63,414 bases of DNA, from NCBI GenBank assembly GCA_902554315.1, contig CACDOF010000003.1, positions 1 to 63,414 of the forward strand, given 5' to 3'. The DNA comes from an uncultured Pelagibacteraceae bacterium (GTDB lineage: Bacteria; Pseudomonadota; Alphaproteobacteria; Pelagibacterales; Pelagibacteraceae). Shown here piece after piece: positions 1 to 9,545 of the stretch (positions are counted from its first letter, which is position 1; each line of letters opens with the position of its first letter). Both the position numbers and the translations under genes were made by a program. The notes under the pieces were generated by a model. That model saw only the letters and a program-made list of their open reading frames with translations. It was not told the DNA's origin and made no database searches.

Positions 1-573
1 ATATATATTGAAAAACCTGAACCTTTTTTAAAAAATTATAAATTTATAAAAGGTTTTAAAGAAGGAAAGCTAGAATATAATTCTACAGAAATTTTGGGCG
101 TATCAAAATCAAAATTGAAAATTTATAATTTTAAAGTTAGAGAAGTCCCTCTTCTTGCTAAAATACTTACACTTGCTTCTTTACAAGGTATAGCAGATCT
201 TTTGACAGGAGAAGGCATAAGGTTTAATGAATTTGAAATGGACTATACCAAAAGAGACAAAAATAATACTTCTATCGAAGAAATGTATGCTATAGGCCCT
301 GCTATTTCAATTTTAATGGAGGGTTATATTGTTAAAAATAAATTAACAAGCTTAAAAGGAACTTTAGTACCCGCTACAACAATTAACAAATCAATAAAAA
401 AAATTCCTTTGATTGGGGATATTTTAGTTGGCAAGAAAGTAGGAGAAGGAGTTTTTGGAGTAAGTTTTAAAATTAAAGGATCTCCAAAAAATCTCAAAAC
501 AACTGTAAATCCGGTAAAAACATTAACACCAAGATTTATTACAAGAACATTAGAAAAACTAAAGGTAAACTAG
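1..573 (+). CDS. AsmA-like C-terminal domain protein, 3' end only
   Basis: The reading frame is open from the first base of the window to the TAA at 571-573, so this is the C-terminal ~190 residues of a longer gene that starts outside. The visible part ends in the pattern of AsmA/YhdP-like envelope proteins: 'LASLQGIADLLTGEGIRF', then 'GVFGVSFKIKGSPKN' and a 'TVNPVKTLTPRFI' tail. Proteins of this family are large, inner-membrane anchored and periplasmic, and are linked to phospholipid transport to the outer membrane; that role is family knowledge. The TTG at 94 is an internal codon and not a credible start. It converges on tyrS with a 4-base overlap. Confidence 0.75.
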   Translation: MYIEKPEPFLKNYKFIKGFKEGKLEYNSTEILGVSKSKLKIYNFKVREVPLLAKILTLASLQGIADLLTGEGIRFNEFEMDYTKRDKNNTSIEEMYAIGPAISILMEGYIVKNKLTSLKGTLVPATTINKSIKKIPLIGDILVGKKVGEGVFGVSFKIKGSPKNLKTTVNPVKTLTPRFITRTLEKLKVN

Positions 574-1793
574 TTAACAATTTTATAGTGTTTTTTCTTG
601 CCAATGGAAAGTTTTATAAAACCATTATCTTTAAATAATTCTAAATTTAATACAAATTTTTCATCAGCAACTTTTATATTATTTATTTTTACACCGTTTG
701 ATTTAATTAATCTTCTAATTTCACTTTTGCTCATAGATTTATTAACGTAAGATATTAGGTCAACTATATTTTTATCTAAAAAATCTTTATGAATTTTTAT
801 ACTAGGTAGATTTTCTCCGGAAGAATTTTCTTGAAATGTTGATTTTGCAAGCTTTTCTGCATTTATTGCTTCCTTTTTTCCATGAAGCATTTCAGTTGTT
901 TTATTTGCAAGTAGTATTTTTAAATTATTAATATTATTATTTTTGACTTTTTCAATTTCATTTATTGAAATATCAGTAAACATTTTTAAAAACTTAATTA
1001 CATCTCTGTCATCTATATTTCTCCAAAATTGCCAGTAATCGTAAGCAGGTAGCAATTTTTTATTCAACCATACTGCACCCTTTTCAGTTTTTCCCATTTT
1101 TGCACCAGAAGCTAAAGTTATTAGTGGAGTTGTTAAGCCATAAACCTGATTTCCTGATTGTCTTTTAATTAGCTCAACTCCATTAACTATATTTCCCCAT
1201 TGATCGGATCCTCCAATTTGCATTAAGCAATTTTTATTTTTATTTAGTTCAAGAAAATCATATGCTTGTAAAATCATATAATTAAATTCCATGTAGCTTA
1301 AAGATTGTTCTCTATCTAAACGTAATTTTACACTATCAAAACTTAACATTTTATTAATAGTAAAATGCCTTCCTATTTCTCTTAAGAATTTTATATAATT
1401 TAATTTACCTAACCATTCATAGTTATTTACAAAAATAGGTTTTAATTTTGGATTTTTTGTTTTTAAAAATATTTTAAATACATTTTTAATATTTTTAATG
1501 TTTTGCTCAATTTGTTTTTCTGATAAAATTTTTCTAGTTTCTTCTTTTCCTGAAGGATCACCTATTCTTGTAGTGCCCCCACCTAACAATACTATTGGTC
1601 TGTGCCCATGATTTTGCAATAGCTTAAGACACATTATTTGCATCAAACTACCAACATGCAAGCTTGAGGCTGTACTATCAAAACCAATATAAGCACTAAT
1701 GCTTTTTTTATCTAGCAAATCAGATAGCTCATTTTCATTTGTACACTGATAAAAATAACCTCTATCTTTAAATTCTTTTAAAAATTTATTCAT
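570..1793 (-). CDS. tyrS: Tyrosyl-tRNA synthetase
   Basis: Cytoplasmic enzyme that charges tRNA-Tyr with tyrosine using ATP. The 407-residue length is normal for bacterial TyrRS. Class I signatures are visible: the HIGH-equivalent 'HVGS' at residues 46-49 and the KMSKS-equivalent 'KMGKT' at 232-236. Tyrosine-pocket segments 'YIGFDS' (35-40), 'YMILQAYDF' (172-180) and 'QIGGSDQWGN' (192-201) are intact. The last ~70 residues form an S4-like RNA-binding domain. The ATG at 1793 has no clear Shine-Dalgarno sequence but is the only start that keeps the full N-terminus. It is divergent from anmK across a 47-base AT-rich spacer. Confidence 0.97.
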   Translation of the reverse strand: MNKFLKEFKDRGYFYQCTNENELSDLLDKKSISAYIGFDSTASSLHVGSLMQIMCLKLLQNHGHRPIVLLGGGTTRIGDPSGKEETRKILSEKQIEQNIKNIKNVFKIFLKTKNPKLKPIFVNNYEWLGKLNYIKFLREIGRHFTINKMLSFDSVKLRLDREQSLSYMEFNYMILQAYDFLELNKNKNCLMQIGGSDQWGNIVNGVELIKRQSGNQVYGLTTPLITLASGAKMGKTEKGAVWLNKKLLPAYDYWQFWRNIDDRDVIKFLKMFTDISINEIEKVKNNNINNLKILLANKTTEMLHGKKEAINAEKLAKSTFQENSSGENLPSIKIHKDFLDKNIVDLISYVNKSMSKSEIRRLIKSNGVKINNIKVADEKFVLNLELFKDNGFIKLSIGKKKHYKIVN

Positions 1794-1840
1794 AGGTTTA
1801 TAGTTCTACAATATACAAATTTTTTTAAAAAAAAATAAGA

Positions 1841-2935
1841 ATGAAAAAAATCTATTCTTCGCTAGGTTTAATGAGTGGGACTTCCGGTGATGGAGTGGAC
1901 TCATCAGTAATTAAATCTGATGGCAAGGATCAAATTTTGATTGAAAACAATGAATATAATGCATACCCAGCAGAAATTTCCGATGAAATACATAAAATTA
2001 GAGAAAAAATTCAGATATCAAGTGATTTAAAGAATTTTACAACTGATATTAATATATTAAGTAAGAAATTAACCGATTTTCATGCAGCAATAGTAAACAA
2101 AATAATCAAAAAAAAACATATTGATATCATAGGATTTCATGGTCAAACTATTTTTCATAATTCTGAAGAAAAAATTTCTAGACAAATTGGAAATGGAGCT
2201 AAACTTTCTGAATTAACCAAAAAAACAGTTATATACGATTTTAGACAAAATGATTTAAAAAATGGAGGAGAAGGGGCTCCATTAGCTCCGATTTATCATC
2301 AAGCGATAATTAAAAATTTAGACAAAAAAAGCAAAATTAAACTTCCGCTTGTAATTTTAAATATAGGCGGGATTGCAAATATAACAGTCATTGATAAAAA
2401 TTATAAAATGAAAAGTATGGATATTGGACCCGGCAACTGTTTGATTGACAAATGGATAAGACTAAATTCAAATAAAAAATTTGATGAAAATGGAAACTTG
2501 GCTCAGTCAGGAAAAATTGATAAATTTATTTTAAATCAATCACTCGATAATTACGATTATAATAAAGTATCAAAAAAAAAATCTCTTGACATTAATGATT
2601 TCGATATATTTTTCGCAAAAGGGTTATCCTTAGAAAATGGTGCAGCAACAATTACTGAGTTTACCGCTGATGTTCTGTCAAAAAAAATACTAAATTTTGA
2701 AGTTTATATTTGTGGTGGGGGAAGAAAAAATACTTTTCTTATTGAAAGATTAAAAAGTAAACTTAAAAATCAAATTATTTTGATAGACAAAATAGGTTTT
2801 AATGGAGATTATATTGAGTCACAAGCATTTGCTTATCTTGCAATAAGATCATTTTTAAAGTTACCCATCTCGTTTCCCGAAACAACCGGATGTAATAAAC
2901 CTTGCACCGGTGGGAAATTAATTAAAAATTTTTAA
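1841..2935 (+). CDS. anmK: Anhydro-N-acetylmuramic acid kinase
   Basis: Phosphorylates and opens 1,6-anhydro-MurNAc to MurNAc-6-phosphate in peptidoglycan recycling; cytoplasmic. The N-terminal signature 'MSGTSGDGVD' lies at residues 11-20. Other ASKHA-fold elements are 'GFHGQTIFH', 'NIGGIANIT' followed by 'MDIGPGN', and the C-terminal 'ICGGGRKN' and 'GDYIESQAFAYLA'. The 364-residue length is typical. In many alphaproteobacteria anmK lies next to tyrS on the opposite strand, as here. It overlaps the convergent hydrolase gene by 4 bases. Confidence 0.95.
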   Translation: MKKIYSSLGLMSGTSGDGVDSSVIKSDGKDQILIENNEYNAYPAEISDEIHKIREKIQISSDLKNFTTDINILSKKLTDFHAAIVNKIIKKKHIDIIGFHGQTIFHNSEEKISRQIGNGAKLSELTKKTVIYDFRQNDLKNGGEGAPLAPIYHQAIIKNLDKKSKIKLPLVILNIGGIANITVIDKNYKMKSMDIGPGNCLIDKWIRLNSNKKFDENGNLAQSGKIDKFILNQSLDNYDYNKVSKKKSLDINDFDIFFAKGLSLENGAATITEFTADVLSKKILNFEVYICGGGRKNTFLIERLKSKLKNQIILIDKIGFNGDYIESQAFAYLAIRSFLKLPISFPETTGCNKPCTGGKLIKNF

Positions 2936-3597
2936 TAAAGAGCTGTTTCTTTTTTTATATATTTATTTAAAGATTTTACTAATGCCACTTCTGCTTTTGA
3001 GAAGAAATGGTTTGCTTCATTAATCTGATCAAATGCAACTTTAATACCTTTTTGATCACTTAATCTTTTGTTCAATTCATCAATGTGCTCAATTGGAACT
3101 AATTCATCTTTTTTTCCATAAATCATTATTCCGGAAGTTGGACAGGGTGATAAAAAAGAAAAATCATAAACATTTGGTTGAGGAGATACTACAACAAATC
3201 TATTAATTTCTGGTCTTCTCATCAATAGTTGCATTGCAATTAAGGATCCAAAAGAAAAACCAGAAATCCAACATTGAGAATTATCAAAATTTTCTCTTTC
3301 TAACCAATCTAAAGCTGCAGCTGCATCTGCTAATTCTCCTTGACCATTATCAAATTCTCCATCACTTTTCCCAACACCTCTAAAGTTAACCCTGCAAACT
3401 GAAAAATCATTTTCGACAAAAGTTTGAAATATATCTACAACAATTTTATTATTCATTGTTCCGCCATATTGAGGATGTGGATGCAAAACCAAAGCAATAG
3501 GCGATGTATTTTTTTTACTTTTAAAATATTTTGCTTCCAATCTTCCAGCTGGACCTGGTATGAAAGTCTCAACAATTTTATTATCTACTGATGCCAT
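2932..3597 (-). CDS. Alpha/beta hydrolase, small serine-esterase type
   Basis: A 221-residue single-domain alpha/beta hydrolase with a complete catalytic triad: nucleophile elbow 'GFSFG' with Ser115, Asp164 in 'YGKKDELVP', and His197 in 'NEANHFF'. The N-terminal 'LHPHPQYGGTMNNKIV' and 'VNFRGVGKSDG' segments mark a widespread proteobacterial family often labelled hydrolase of the alpha/beta superfamily. There is no signal peptide, so it is probably cytoplasmic. The substrate cannot be read from sequence. Its stop codon overlaps the end of anmK. Confidence 0.85.
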   Translation of the reverse strand: MASVDNKIVETFIPGPAGRLEAKYFKSKKNTSPIALVLHPHPQYGGTMNNKIVVDIFQTFVENDFSVCRVNFRGVGKSDGEFDNGQGELADAAAALDWLERENFDNSQCWISGFSFGSLIAMQLLMRRPEINRFVVVSPQPNVYDFSFLSPCPTSGIMIYGKKDELVPIEHIDELNKRLSDQKGIKVAFDQINEANHFFSKAEVALVKSLNKYIKKETALY

Positions 3598-3675
3598 TGA
3601 TTATTAATCTCAAAAAAAAATCATGTTTTTCTACCAAAACTGAGCGACAAAATGCAAGTTTTTTTAAATTCATTT

Positions 3676-3707
3676 AAACTTGACTATTTTAGTCGGGTAT
3701 ATATAAA
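3676..3707 (+). promoter_or_regulatory. Type I IscR box overlapping the iscR-suf promoter
   Basis: Bases 3676-3700 match the enterobacterial type I IscR consensus (dyad GACT...AGTC flanked by TAT ends) at 24 of 25 positions; the only mismatch is the second base. A -35 element TTGACT (3680-3685) lies inside the box and a -10 element TATAAA (3702-3707) follows with a 16-base spacer. [2Fe-2S]-IscR bound here would block RNA polymerase, giving autorepression of iscR and the whole suf operon when clusters are plentiful. The motif is seen directly; the regulatory outcome is inferred from the E. coli IscR model. Confidence 0.85.
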
Positions 3708-3728
3708 CCCCCAAAAAGTGCGGAAAAT

Positions 3729-4148
3729 ATGAAATTATCGAGCAAAGGCAGATATGCTGTTATGGCTCTTACGGATCTTGCGAAATTTGACCCCAAAGGT
3801 CCAGTTTCTCTAAGAGACATATCTCTAAGGCAAGGAATATCATTGGTATATCTAGAACAATTATTTTTAAAATTAAAAAAAAGTAAAATTGTAAATAGCG
3901 TTAGAGGAAACAAAGGAGGTTATATTTTATCAAAAAAACCATCTGAAATAAAAATTTCTGATGTTTTTGTTGCTGTAGATGAAAAAATAAAAACAATTGG
4001 ATGTGAAAAACAATCTAAGCAAGGGTGCAATGGAAGGTTGTCAAAATGTATTACCCATGATTTATGGGATGAGTTAGGAGATTATATAAATGAATTTTTT
4101 AAAAAAAAAAACATAGGAGATTTAATTAATCAAACAAAATTCAATTAA
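3729..4148 (+). CDS. iscR: Rrf2-family Fe-S cluster regulator IscR
   Basis: A 139-residue Rrf2 winged-helix regulator. It opens '[18 protein letters not shown]', the canonical IscR N-terminus, with a DNA-recognition helix region at roughly 28-60 ('[19 protein letters not shown]'). The cluster ligands Cys92, Cys100, Cys107 and His110 are present; the first two Cys gaps are slightly longer than in E. coli (92, 98, 104, 107). It is the first gene of the suf operon and is preceded by its own predicted operator at 3676-3700. sufB begins two bases after its stop codon, so the two must be co-transcribed. It is the only transcription factor in the window. Confidence 0.93.
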   Translation: MKLSSKGRYAVMALTDLAKFDPKGPVSLRDISLRQGISLVYLEQLFLKLKKSKIVNSVRGNKGGYILSKKPSEIKISDVFVAVDEKIKTIGCEKQSKQGCNGRLSKCITHDLWDELGDYINEFFKKKNIGDLINQTKFN

Positions 4149-4149
4149 A

Positions 4150-5586
4150 ATGAGAGAAAAAGAATTAGAAAAATTAAAAGATTATAAATATGGTTTTTCA
4201 ACTGATATTGAAAATATTAAAGCTCCTAAAGGATTAAATGAAGAAGTAATTAAATTTATTTCAAATATTAAAAAGGAACCCAAATGGATGCTAGATTTTA
4301 GATTAAAAGCATTTGAAAGATTCAAGCAATTGAAAGAACCTAATTGGCAAAAACCTAAATATCCAAAAATTGATTATCAAGATCTATATTATTATTCTGC
4401 TCCAAAAAGCATGGATGATAAACCAAAAAGTTTAGATGAATTAGATCCAAAACTTTTAGAAACTTATAAAAAACTTGGAATACCATTGCAAGAGCAAAAA
4501 AGACTGAATGGAATTGCGGTCGATGCTGTATTTGACTCAGTTTCTGTTGCTACTACATTTAGAGAGGAATTAAACAAGCATGGAATTATTTTTTGTCCAA
4601 TATCTGAAGCAATTCAAAATCATCCTGAATTAGTTAAGAAATATTTAGGATCTGTAATTCCAACAACAGATCATTTTTTTGCTACTCTTAATTCTGCTGT
4701 TTTTACTGATGGCTCATTTGCATACATTCCAGAGAGTGTAAGATGTCCAATGGAATTATCGACTTATTTTAGAATAAATGCTTCTAATACTGGACAGTTT
4801 GAAAGAACTTTAATTATAGCAGATAAAGGAAGTTATGTAAGTTATTTAGAAGGTTGTACTGCACCAATGAGAGATGAAAATCAATTACATGCTGCTAATG
4901 TTGAATTGATTGCACTTGATGATGCAGAAATAAAATATTCTACGGTACAAAATTGGTATCCAGGAGATAAAGATGGGAAGGGGGGAATATATAATTTTGT
5001 AACAAAGCGTGGTTTGTGCAAAGGTAAAAATTCAAAAATTTCTTGGACACAAGTTGAAACAGGGTCAGCTATAACTTGGAAATATCCAAGTTGTATTTTA
5101 AGAGGTGATAATTCTATTGGTGAATTTTACTCTATTGCAATAACAAACAATCATCAAAAAGCAGATACTGGCACTAAAATGATCCATCTAGGTAAAAATA
5201 CTAAGAGTAAAATTATATCAAAAGGAATTAGTGCAGGATTTTCTGATATGACATACAGGGGTCTTGTAGATATTTCACCAAAAGCTTATAATTCAAATAA
5301 TTATACTCAATGTGACTCGTTGTTAATGAGTAATAAATGTGGAGCACATACTGTACCATATATTAAAAATAAAAATTCAAATTCGAATATTGCTCATGAG
5401 GCCACAACCTCAAAAATAAGCGAAGAACAATTGCATTATTGCCAACAAAGAGGTTTAAATGCCGAAGAAGCTGTAAGTTTAATAGTAAATGGATTTTGTA
5501 AAGAGGTTTTACAGCAGTTACCAATGGAATTTGCAGTCGAGGCTCAAAAACTCGTAGGAATCAGTTTAGAAGGAAGTGTGGGTTAA
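4150..5586 (+). CDS. sufB: Fe-S cluster assembly scaffold subunit SufB
   Basis: Subunit of the cytoplasmic SufBC2D scaffold on which Fe-S clusters are built. At 478 residues it has the usual SufB length. Recognisable segments include '[28 protein letters not shown]', '[40 protein letters not shown]' and the C-terminal '[34 protein letters not shown]' (each matched as several short motifs). It follows iscR after one spacer base, and its TAA shares one base with the sufC ATG, so it is translationally coupled to sufC. Confidence 0.97.
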   Translation: MREKELEKLKDYKYGFSTDIENIKAPKGLNEEVIKFISNIKKEPKWMLDFRLKAFERFKQLKEPNWQKPKYPKIDYQDLYYYSAPKSMDDKPKSLDELDPKLLETYKKLGIPLQEQKRLNGIAVDAVFDSVSVATTFREELNKHGIIFCPISEAIQNHPELVKKYLGSVIPTTDHFFATLNSAVFTDGSFAYIPESVRCPMELSTYFRINASNTGQFERTLIIADKGSYVSYLEGCTAPMRDENQLHAANVELIALDDAEIKYSTVQNWYPGDKDGKGGIYNFVTKRGLCKGKNSKISWTQVETGSAITWKYPSCILRGDNSIGEFYSIAITNNHQKADTGTKMIHLGKNTKSKIISKGISAGFSDMTYRGLVDISPKAYNSNNYTQCDSLLMSNKCGAHTVPYIKNKNSNSNIAHEATTSKISEEQLHYCQQRGLNAEEAVSLIVNGFCKEVLQQLPMEFAVEAQKLVGISLEGSVG

Positions 5587-6320
5587 TGTTAAAAATAAAC
5601 AAATTAAACGCAAAGATAGATAACAAAGAAATTTTAAAAGGATTTTCACTTATTATAAATCCTGGAGAAGTTCATGCTATAATGGGTCCAAATGGGTCTG
5701 GTAAAAGCACGTTATCAAATATTTTATCAGGAAAAAAAGGATATGAAGTTTCTGGAGAAGTTCTTTATGAGGAAAAAGATTTATTTGAACTTGAAACAGA
5801 GGAAAGAGCCCATAAAGGTATTTTTTTAGCATTCCAATATCCACTAGAAATTCCTGGAGTTAATACAAATATATTTTTGAAAACTTCATTAAATGCAGTA
5901 AGAAAAGCAAGAGGTGAGAAAGAACTTGATGCAATAGAATTTCTTAAATTAGTTAAAGAAAAATCGAAAGAACTTAAATTTGATGAAGAAAAGCTGAATA
6001 GACAATTAAACGTAGGTTTTTCTGGAGGAGAAAAAAAGAAAAATGAAATTTTACAAATGTCAATGTTATCCCCGAAGTTATCTATTTTAGATGAAACAGA
6101 TTCAGGCCTAGATATAGATGCTTTGAAAATTGTAGCGAATGGAGTTAATACATTAAGAAATAATAAAAATTCATTTTTAATAATTACACATTACCAAAGG
6201 TTGCTTGAATATATTAAACCTGATTTTGTACATGTCTTGATGAATGGAAAAATTGTTAAATCTGGAGGCCCAGATCTAGCTATAGAATTAGAAAAAAAGG
6301 GGTACGAAAATTTTCATTAG
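5586..6320 (+). CDS. sufC: Fe-S cluster assembly ATPase SufC
   Basis: Soluble ABC-type ATPase that drives conformational change of the SufBCD scaffold. Walker A 'GPNGSGKST' at 34-42, ABC signature 'FSGGEK' at 145-150, Walker B 'LSILDE' at 165-170 and D-loop 'SGLD' at 173-176 are intact. The SufC-typical 'DETDSGLDIDALKIVANGVN' stretch separates it from transporter ATPases. At 244 residues it is of normal length. The start overlaps the sufB stop by one base and sufD starts immediately after its stop. Confidence 0.97.
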   Translation: MLKINKLNAKIDNKEILKGFSLIINPGEVHAIMGPNGSGKSTLSNILSGKKGYEVSGEVLYEEKDLFELETEERAHKGIFLAFQYPLEIPGVNTNIFLKTSLNAVRKARGEKELDAIEFLKLVKEKSKELKFDEEKLNRQLNVGFSGGEKKKNEILQMSMLSPKLSILDETDSGLDIDALKIVANGVNTLRNNKNSFLIITHYQRLLEYIKPDFVHVLMNGKIVKSGGPDLAIELEKKGYENFH

Positions 6321-7568
6321 ATGAAAGAACAATTACAAAAGGATTTTGATAATATTATTAAAAATTTAAGTTTATCTCAAAAAGATATTGAAATAAAAAA
6401 ATTTTTTTTAGAAAGTTTTGTAAATAGAGGTTTTCCAAATAGAAAAGAAGAAGATTGGAAATTCTCAGATCTTAGTCAAATAATAAGAAAAAATATTGGG
6501 GAACTTAGTTTTTATACTGATTATACATCTACTAACAAAGTTGATACTTCAGTATTCGTAGATGGATTAGAGCATAATAAAATAGTATTTATAAATGGTA
6601 GAATTGAAAAAATTGATTTTGATTACGAAAAAAAAAACCAAATAGAAATAATTGATCATTCAGAACCCATTGATAGATTTAATAATAATAATTCTTTATC
6701 TGATTTAAATAATGCATTTACCAATAAATCCTTCAAAATAGTGATTAAAAATGGGTATAAATTAACAAAACCACTTATCATTTATCATACAACTAACTCT
6801 AATATTTGGTCTAAAAATATAAATTTAAGATTAAATTTTGAGTTAGATAAAGACAGTTCTTTAAGGCTAATTGATTTATTTAACGATACTTCTGAAAAAA
6901 ATTTTTTAAATATTTTTTATAACTTTGATTTAAAAGAAAATGCAATTTTAAAAAATTATAAACTAGATAGACGTGAGAACAGAAACATTAAATATTCCTT
7001 TAATAATATTGAGCAAGAAAAAAATAGTATTTCTGAGACATTTATTTTATCCTCAGGATCAAATTTTTTTAAAAATGAAATTAATGTTAATTTAAAAGGA
7101 GAATATTCGTCAGCTTTTGTGAATGGCATCTTCTCTCTTAATAAAAGAAAACATCACGAAATTAGAACAATAATAAATCATTTAACTGAGAGTACGAAAA
7201 GCTACCAACTAATTAAAAGTGTTTTAGAAGATAGTTCTAAAGCAGCGTATCAAGGAAAAATATATGTTAATTCAGAAGCACAAAAAACTGATGGATATCA
7301 ACTAAGCAAAGCTATTCTTCTTGATGAAACAACTGAGTTTAATGCAAAACCTGAGCTTGAAATTTATGCAGATGATGTAAAGTGTTCACATGGCTCCGCA
7401 TCAGGCAGCTTAAATGAAAACTCGATATTTTATTTGATGACTAGAGGCCTTAATTACAAGGAAGCAAAAGAACTTTTGATAAATGGTTTTTTATTAGATG
7501 TTATCGAAAAAATTACTGATAGAGAGATTAAAAATTTAATTAAGAATATGATTGGTGTTAAAGAATGA
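6321..7568 (+). CDS. sufD: Fe-S cluster assembly scaffold subunit SufD
   Basis: Beta-helix partner of SufB in the SufBC2D complex. The 415-residue protein has a poorly conserved N-terminal half beginning with 'NRGFPNRKEEDWKFSDL', typical of SufD, and a conserved C-terminal half with 'SKAAYQGKIYVNSEAQKTDG', 'KPELEIYADDVKCSHGSASG' and 'FYLMTRGLNYKEAKELLINGFL'. The conserved 'CSHG' histidine and cysteine are present. It abuts sufC with no spacer and overlaps sufS by four bases. Confidence 0.95.
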   Translation: MKEQLQKDFDNIIKNLSLSQKDIEIKKFFLESFVNRGFPNRKEEDWKFSDLSQIIRKNIGELSFYTDYTSTNKVDTSVFVDGLEHNKIVFINGRIEKIDFDYEKKNQIEIIDHSEPIDRFNNNNSLSDLNNAFTNKSFKIVIKNGYKLTKPLIIYHTTNSNIWSKNINLRLNFELDKDSSLRLIDLFNDTSEKNFLNIFYNFDLKENAILKNYKLDRRENRNIKYSFNNIEQEKNSISETFILSSGSNFFKNEINVNLKGEYSSAFVNGIFSLNKRKHHEIRTIINHLTESTKSYQLIKSVLEDSSKAAYQGKIYVNSEAQKTDGYQLSKAILLDETTEFNAKPELEIYADDVKCSHGSASGSLNENSIFYLMTRGLNYKEAKELLINGFLLDVIEKITDREIKNLIKNMIGVKE

Positions 7569-8785
7569 ATATAGAAAATATAAAAAAAGAATTTCCAATA
7601 TTTGATGATAAAGTTCAAAATAATGATTTAGTTTATTTAGATAGCGCTAATTCAGCTCAAAAACCTAAGATGGTTGTTGATCGTATTTACGATTTTTATA
7701 CAAAGGAATTTTCTAATGTTGGAAGAAGTGTTCATTATTTAGCTGTTGCTGCAACTAATTTATATGAAAATACCAGAACTACGGTTCAAAAATACATAAA
7801 TGCAAAAGATAAAAATGAAATAGTTTTTACCAAAGGAGCAACAGAGGCAATAAATTTGGTTGCTAATACTTATGGTCAAAAATATTTAAACGAAGGAGAT
7901 GAAGTTTTAATTACTGAGCTTGAACATCATTCAAACTATGTTCCTTGGCATTTTCTTAGAAAAGCAAAAAATATAAAAATAAAATTTGCAGAAATAAATA
8001 ATGAGGGAGAAATAACATTAGAGTCGATTAAAGAAAAAATAACTAGTAAAACTAAAATTATAAGTATTACACACTTATCAAATGTTACAGGCGCAATATT
8101 ACCTATAAAAGAAATTGTAAATTTAGCTCATTCAAAAAACATTCCTGTTTTAGTTGATGGTTGTCAAAGCGCACCACATTTAAAAATTGATATGCAAGAT
8201 TTAGATTGTGATTTTTATGCCATATCAGGTCATAAAATGTATGGTCCTACTGGTATTGGTGTTTTATATGCAAAAAAAAAATGGCTTGAGGATCTTCCTC
8301 CATATCAAGGTGGCGGTGGTATGATTGGTGAGGTCAAAAAAGAAGGTATTTCTTATGGAGATTTACCCAATAAATATGAAGCTGGCACAATGGCGACTGC
8401 ACAAGTTATAGCATTTAACGAGTCTATAAAGTTTATACAAAAAGTAGGAATTGAAAATATCGAAAAGCATGAAAAAGAATTAATGAATTACGGCCTTGAA
8501 ACATTAAGAAAAAATAATTCAGTAAATATTATTGGGAATCCAAAAGAAAGAGGAGGTGTAATATCTTTTACGATTGAAGGTATCCATCCACATGATATTG
8601 CGACAATTCTTGATGAAGATGGCGTAGCTATAAGAGCAGGACATCATTGTTGTCAAATATTACACGATAAATTAAAACTAACTTCAACTGCTAGAGCATC
8701 ATTTGGAATTTATAATACAAAAGATGACATAGATAAATTAAACAAATCTTTAGAAAACTGTAAAAAAATATTTAATCTAAAATGA
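7565..8785 (+). CDS. sufS: Cysteine desulfurase SufS (type II)
   Basis: PLP-dependent enzyme that removes sulfur from cysteine as an enzyme-bound persulfide for cluster assembly. Residues seen: PLP lysine Lys224 in 'AISGHKMYGPTG', cofactor-contacting 'ELEHHSNYVPW' near 119-128, and active-site Cys362 in 'RAGHHCCQ'. Two adjacent cysteines (362 and 363) occur; by alignment to SufS the first is catalytic. The 406-residue length and the short loop around the cysteine are type II (SufS) features, not IscS. ATGA overlaps couple it to sufD and to the downstream sufU. Confidence 0.96.
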   Translation: MNIENIKKEFPIFDDKVQNNDLVYLDSANSAQKPKMVVDRIYDFYTKEFSNVGRSVHYLAVAATNLYENTRTTVQKYINAKDKNEIVFTKGATEAINLVANTYGQKYLNEGDEVLITELEHHSNYVPWHFLRKAKNIKIKFAEINNEGEITLESIKEKITSKTKIISITHLSNVTGAILPIKEIVNLAHSKNIPVLVDGCQSAPHLKIDMQDLDCDFYAISGHKMYGPTGIGVLYAKKKWLEDLPPYQGGGGMIGEVKKEGISYGDLPNKYEAGTMATAQVIAFNESIKFIQKVGIENIEKHEKELMNYGLETLRKNNSVNIIGNPKERGGVISFTIEGIHPHDIATILDEDGVAIRAGHHCCQILHDKLKLTSTARASFGIYNTKDDIDKLNKSLENCKKIFNLK

Positions 8786-9246
8786 ATTTAAAAGAATTAT
8801 ATCAAGAAATAATTTTGGATCATGGCAAGAATCCTAGAAATCTCGGAAAATTTGATAACTATAATAAAGATGCGAAGGGACATAATCCTTTATGTGGAGA
8901 CGATGTACATGTTTATTTAAGATTAAATGAAAATAAAAAAGTTGATGACATAACTTTTGAAGGCAAAGGTTGCGCCATATCAATGGCTTCTGCTTCAATT
9001 ATGACAGAAATGGTCAGAGGAAAAGAAGAAATAGAAGTGAAAGAAATTATTACAGATTTTTTGAAAATGATTAAAGAAAAAGATGAATTAAATAATAATA
9101 TTCTTAAAGAAGATGAAAAAACTAAATTAATGAGTTTATCAGGAGTTAAACAATATCCAATGAGGGTAAAATGTGCCACTTTATCTTGGCATACATTATC
9201 TTCTGCACTAGAAAATTCACAAGAAGTAGTTAAAACAGAAAAATAG
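8782..9246 (+). CDS. sufU: SufU-type sulfur acceptor/scaffold protein
   Basis: An IscU-fold protein of the SufU subgroup, 154 residues. Conserved metal ligands are Cys38 and Asp40 ('NPLCGDD'), Cys64 ('GKGCAISMAS') and Cys131 ('RVKCATLSWHTL'). The extra stretch between the second and third cysteines and the 'CATLSWHTL' ending are SufU rather than IscU traits. In Gram-positive bacteria SufU is a zinc protein that accepts persulfide from SufS, replacing SufE. No sufE is present in this operon, which fits that role here; the role is inferred. It overlaps sufS by 4 bases. Confidence 0.92.
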   Translation: MNLKELYQEIILDHGKNPRNLGKFDNYNKDAKGHNPLCGDDVHVYLRLNENKKVDDITFEGKGCAISMASASIMTEMVRGKEEIEVKEIITDFLKMIKEKDELNNNILKEDEKTKLMSLSGVKQYPMRVKCATLSWHTLSSALENSQEVVKTEK

Positions 9247-9248
9247 AT

Positions 9249-9545
9249 ATGGAATTAAAAGAAAAAATTATAAGTGAGATAAAAAAAATTTATGATCCAG
9301 AAATTCCTGTTAATATTTATGAATTAGGATTAATCTATGATATTTCTATTAAAGATAAAGATGTTAGTATTAAAATGACTTTAACAACGCCAAATTGTCC
9401 TGTTGCAGAAAGTTTGCCTAAAGAAGTTAAAGATAGTATAATGGAATTAAATGAAGTTGGTAAAGTTGACCTTGATTTAGTTTGGGATCCACCGTGGGAT
9501 AAATCTATGATGTCGGAAGCAGCAAAATTAGAATTAAATTTATGA
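9249..9545 (+). CDS. sufT: SufT-like MIP18/DUF59 Fe-S assembly protein
   Basis: A 98-residue MIP18-family (DUF59) protein. The 'IYDPEIPVNIYELGLIYDI' opening, 'TTPNCPVAESLP' with the single conserved cysteine, and 'VWDPPWDKSMMSEAAKLELN' are the hallmark segments. SufT homologues help deliver clusters to target proteins, especially under high demand; the exact biochemistry is not settled. It lies 2 bases after sufU and its stop overlaps the sufA start by 4 bases. Confidence 0.92.
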   Translation: MELKEKIISEIKKIYDPEIPVNIYELGLIYDISIKDKDVSIKMTLTTPNCPVAESLPKEVKDSIMELNEVGKVDLDLVWDPPWDKSMMSEAAKLELNL

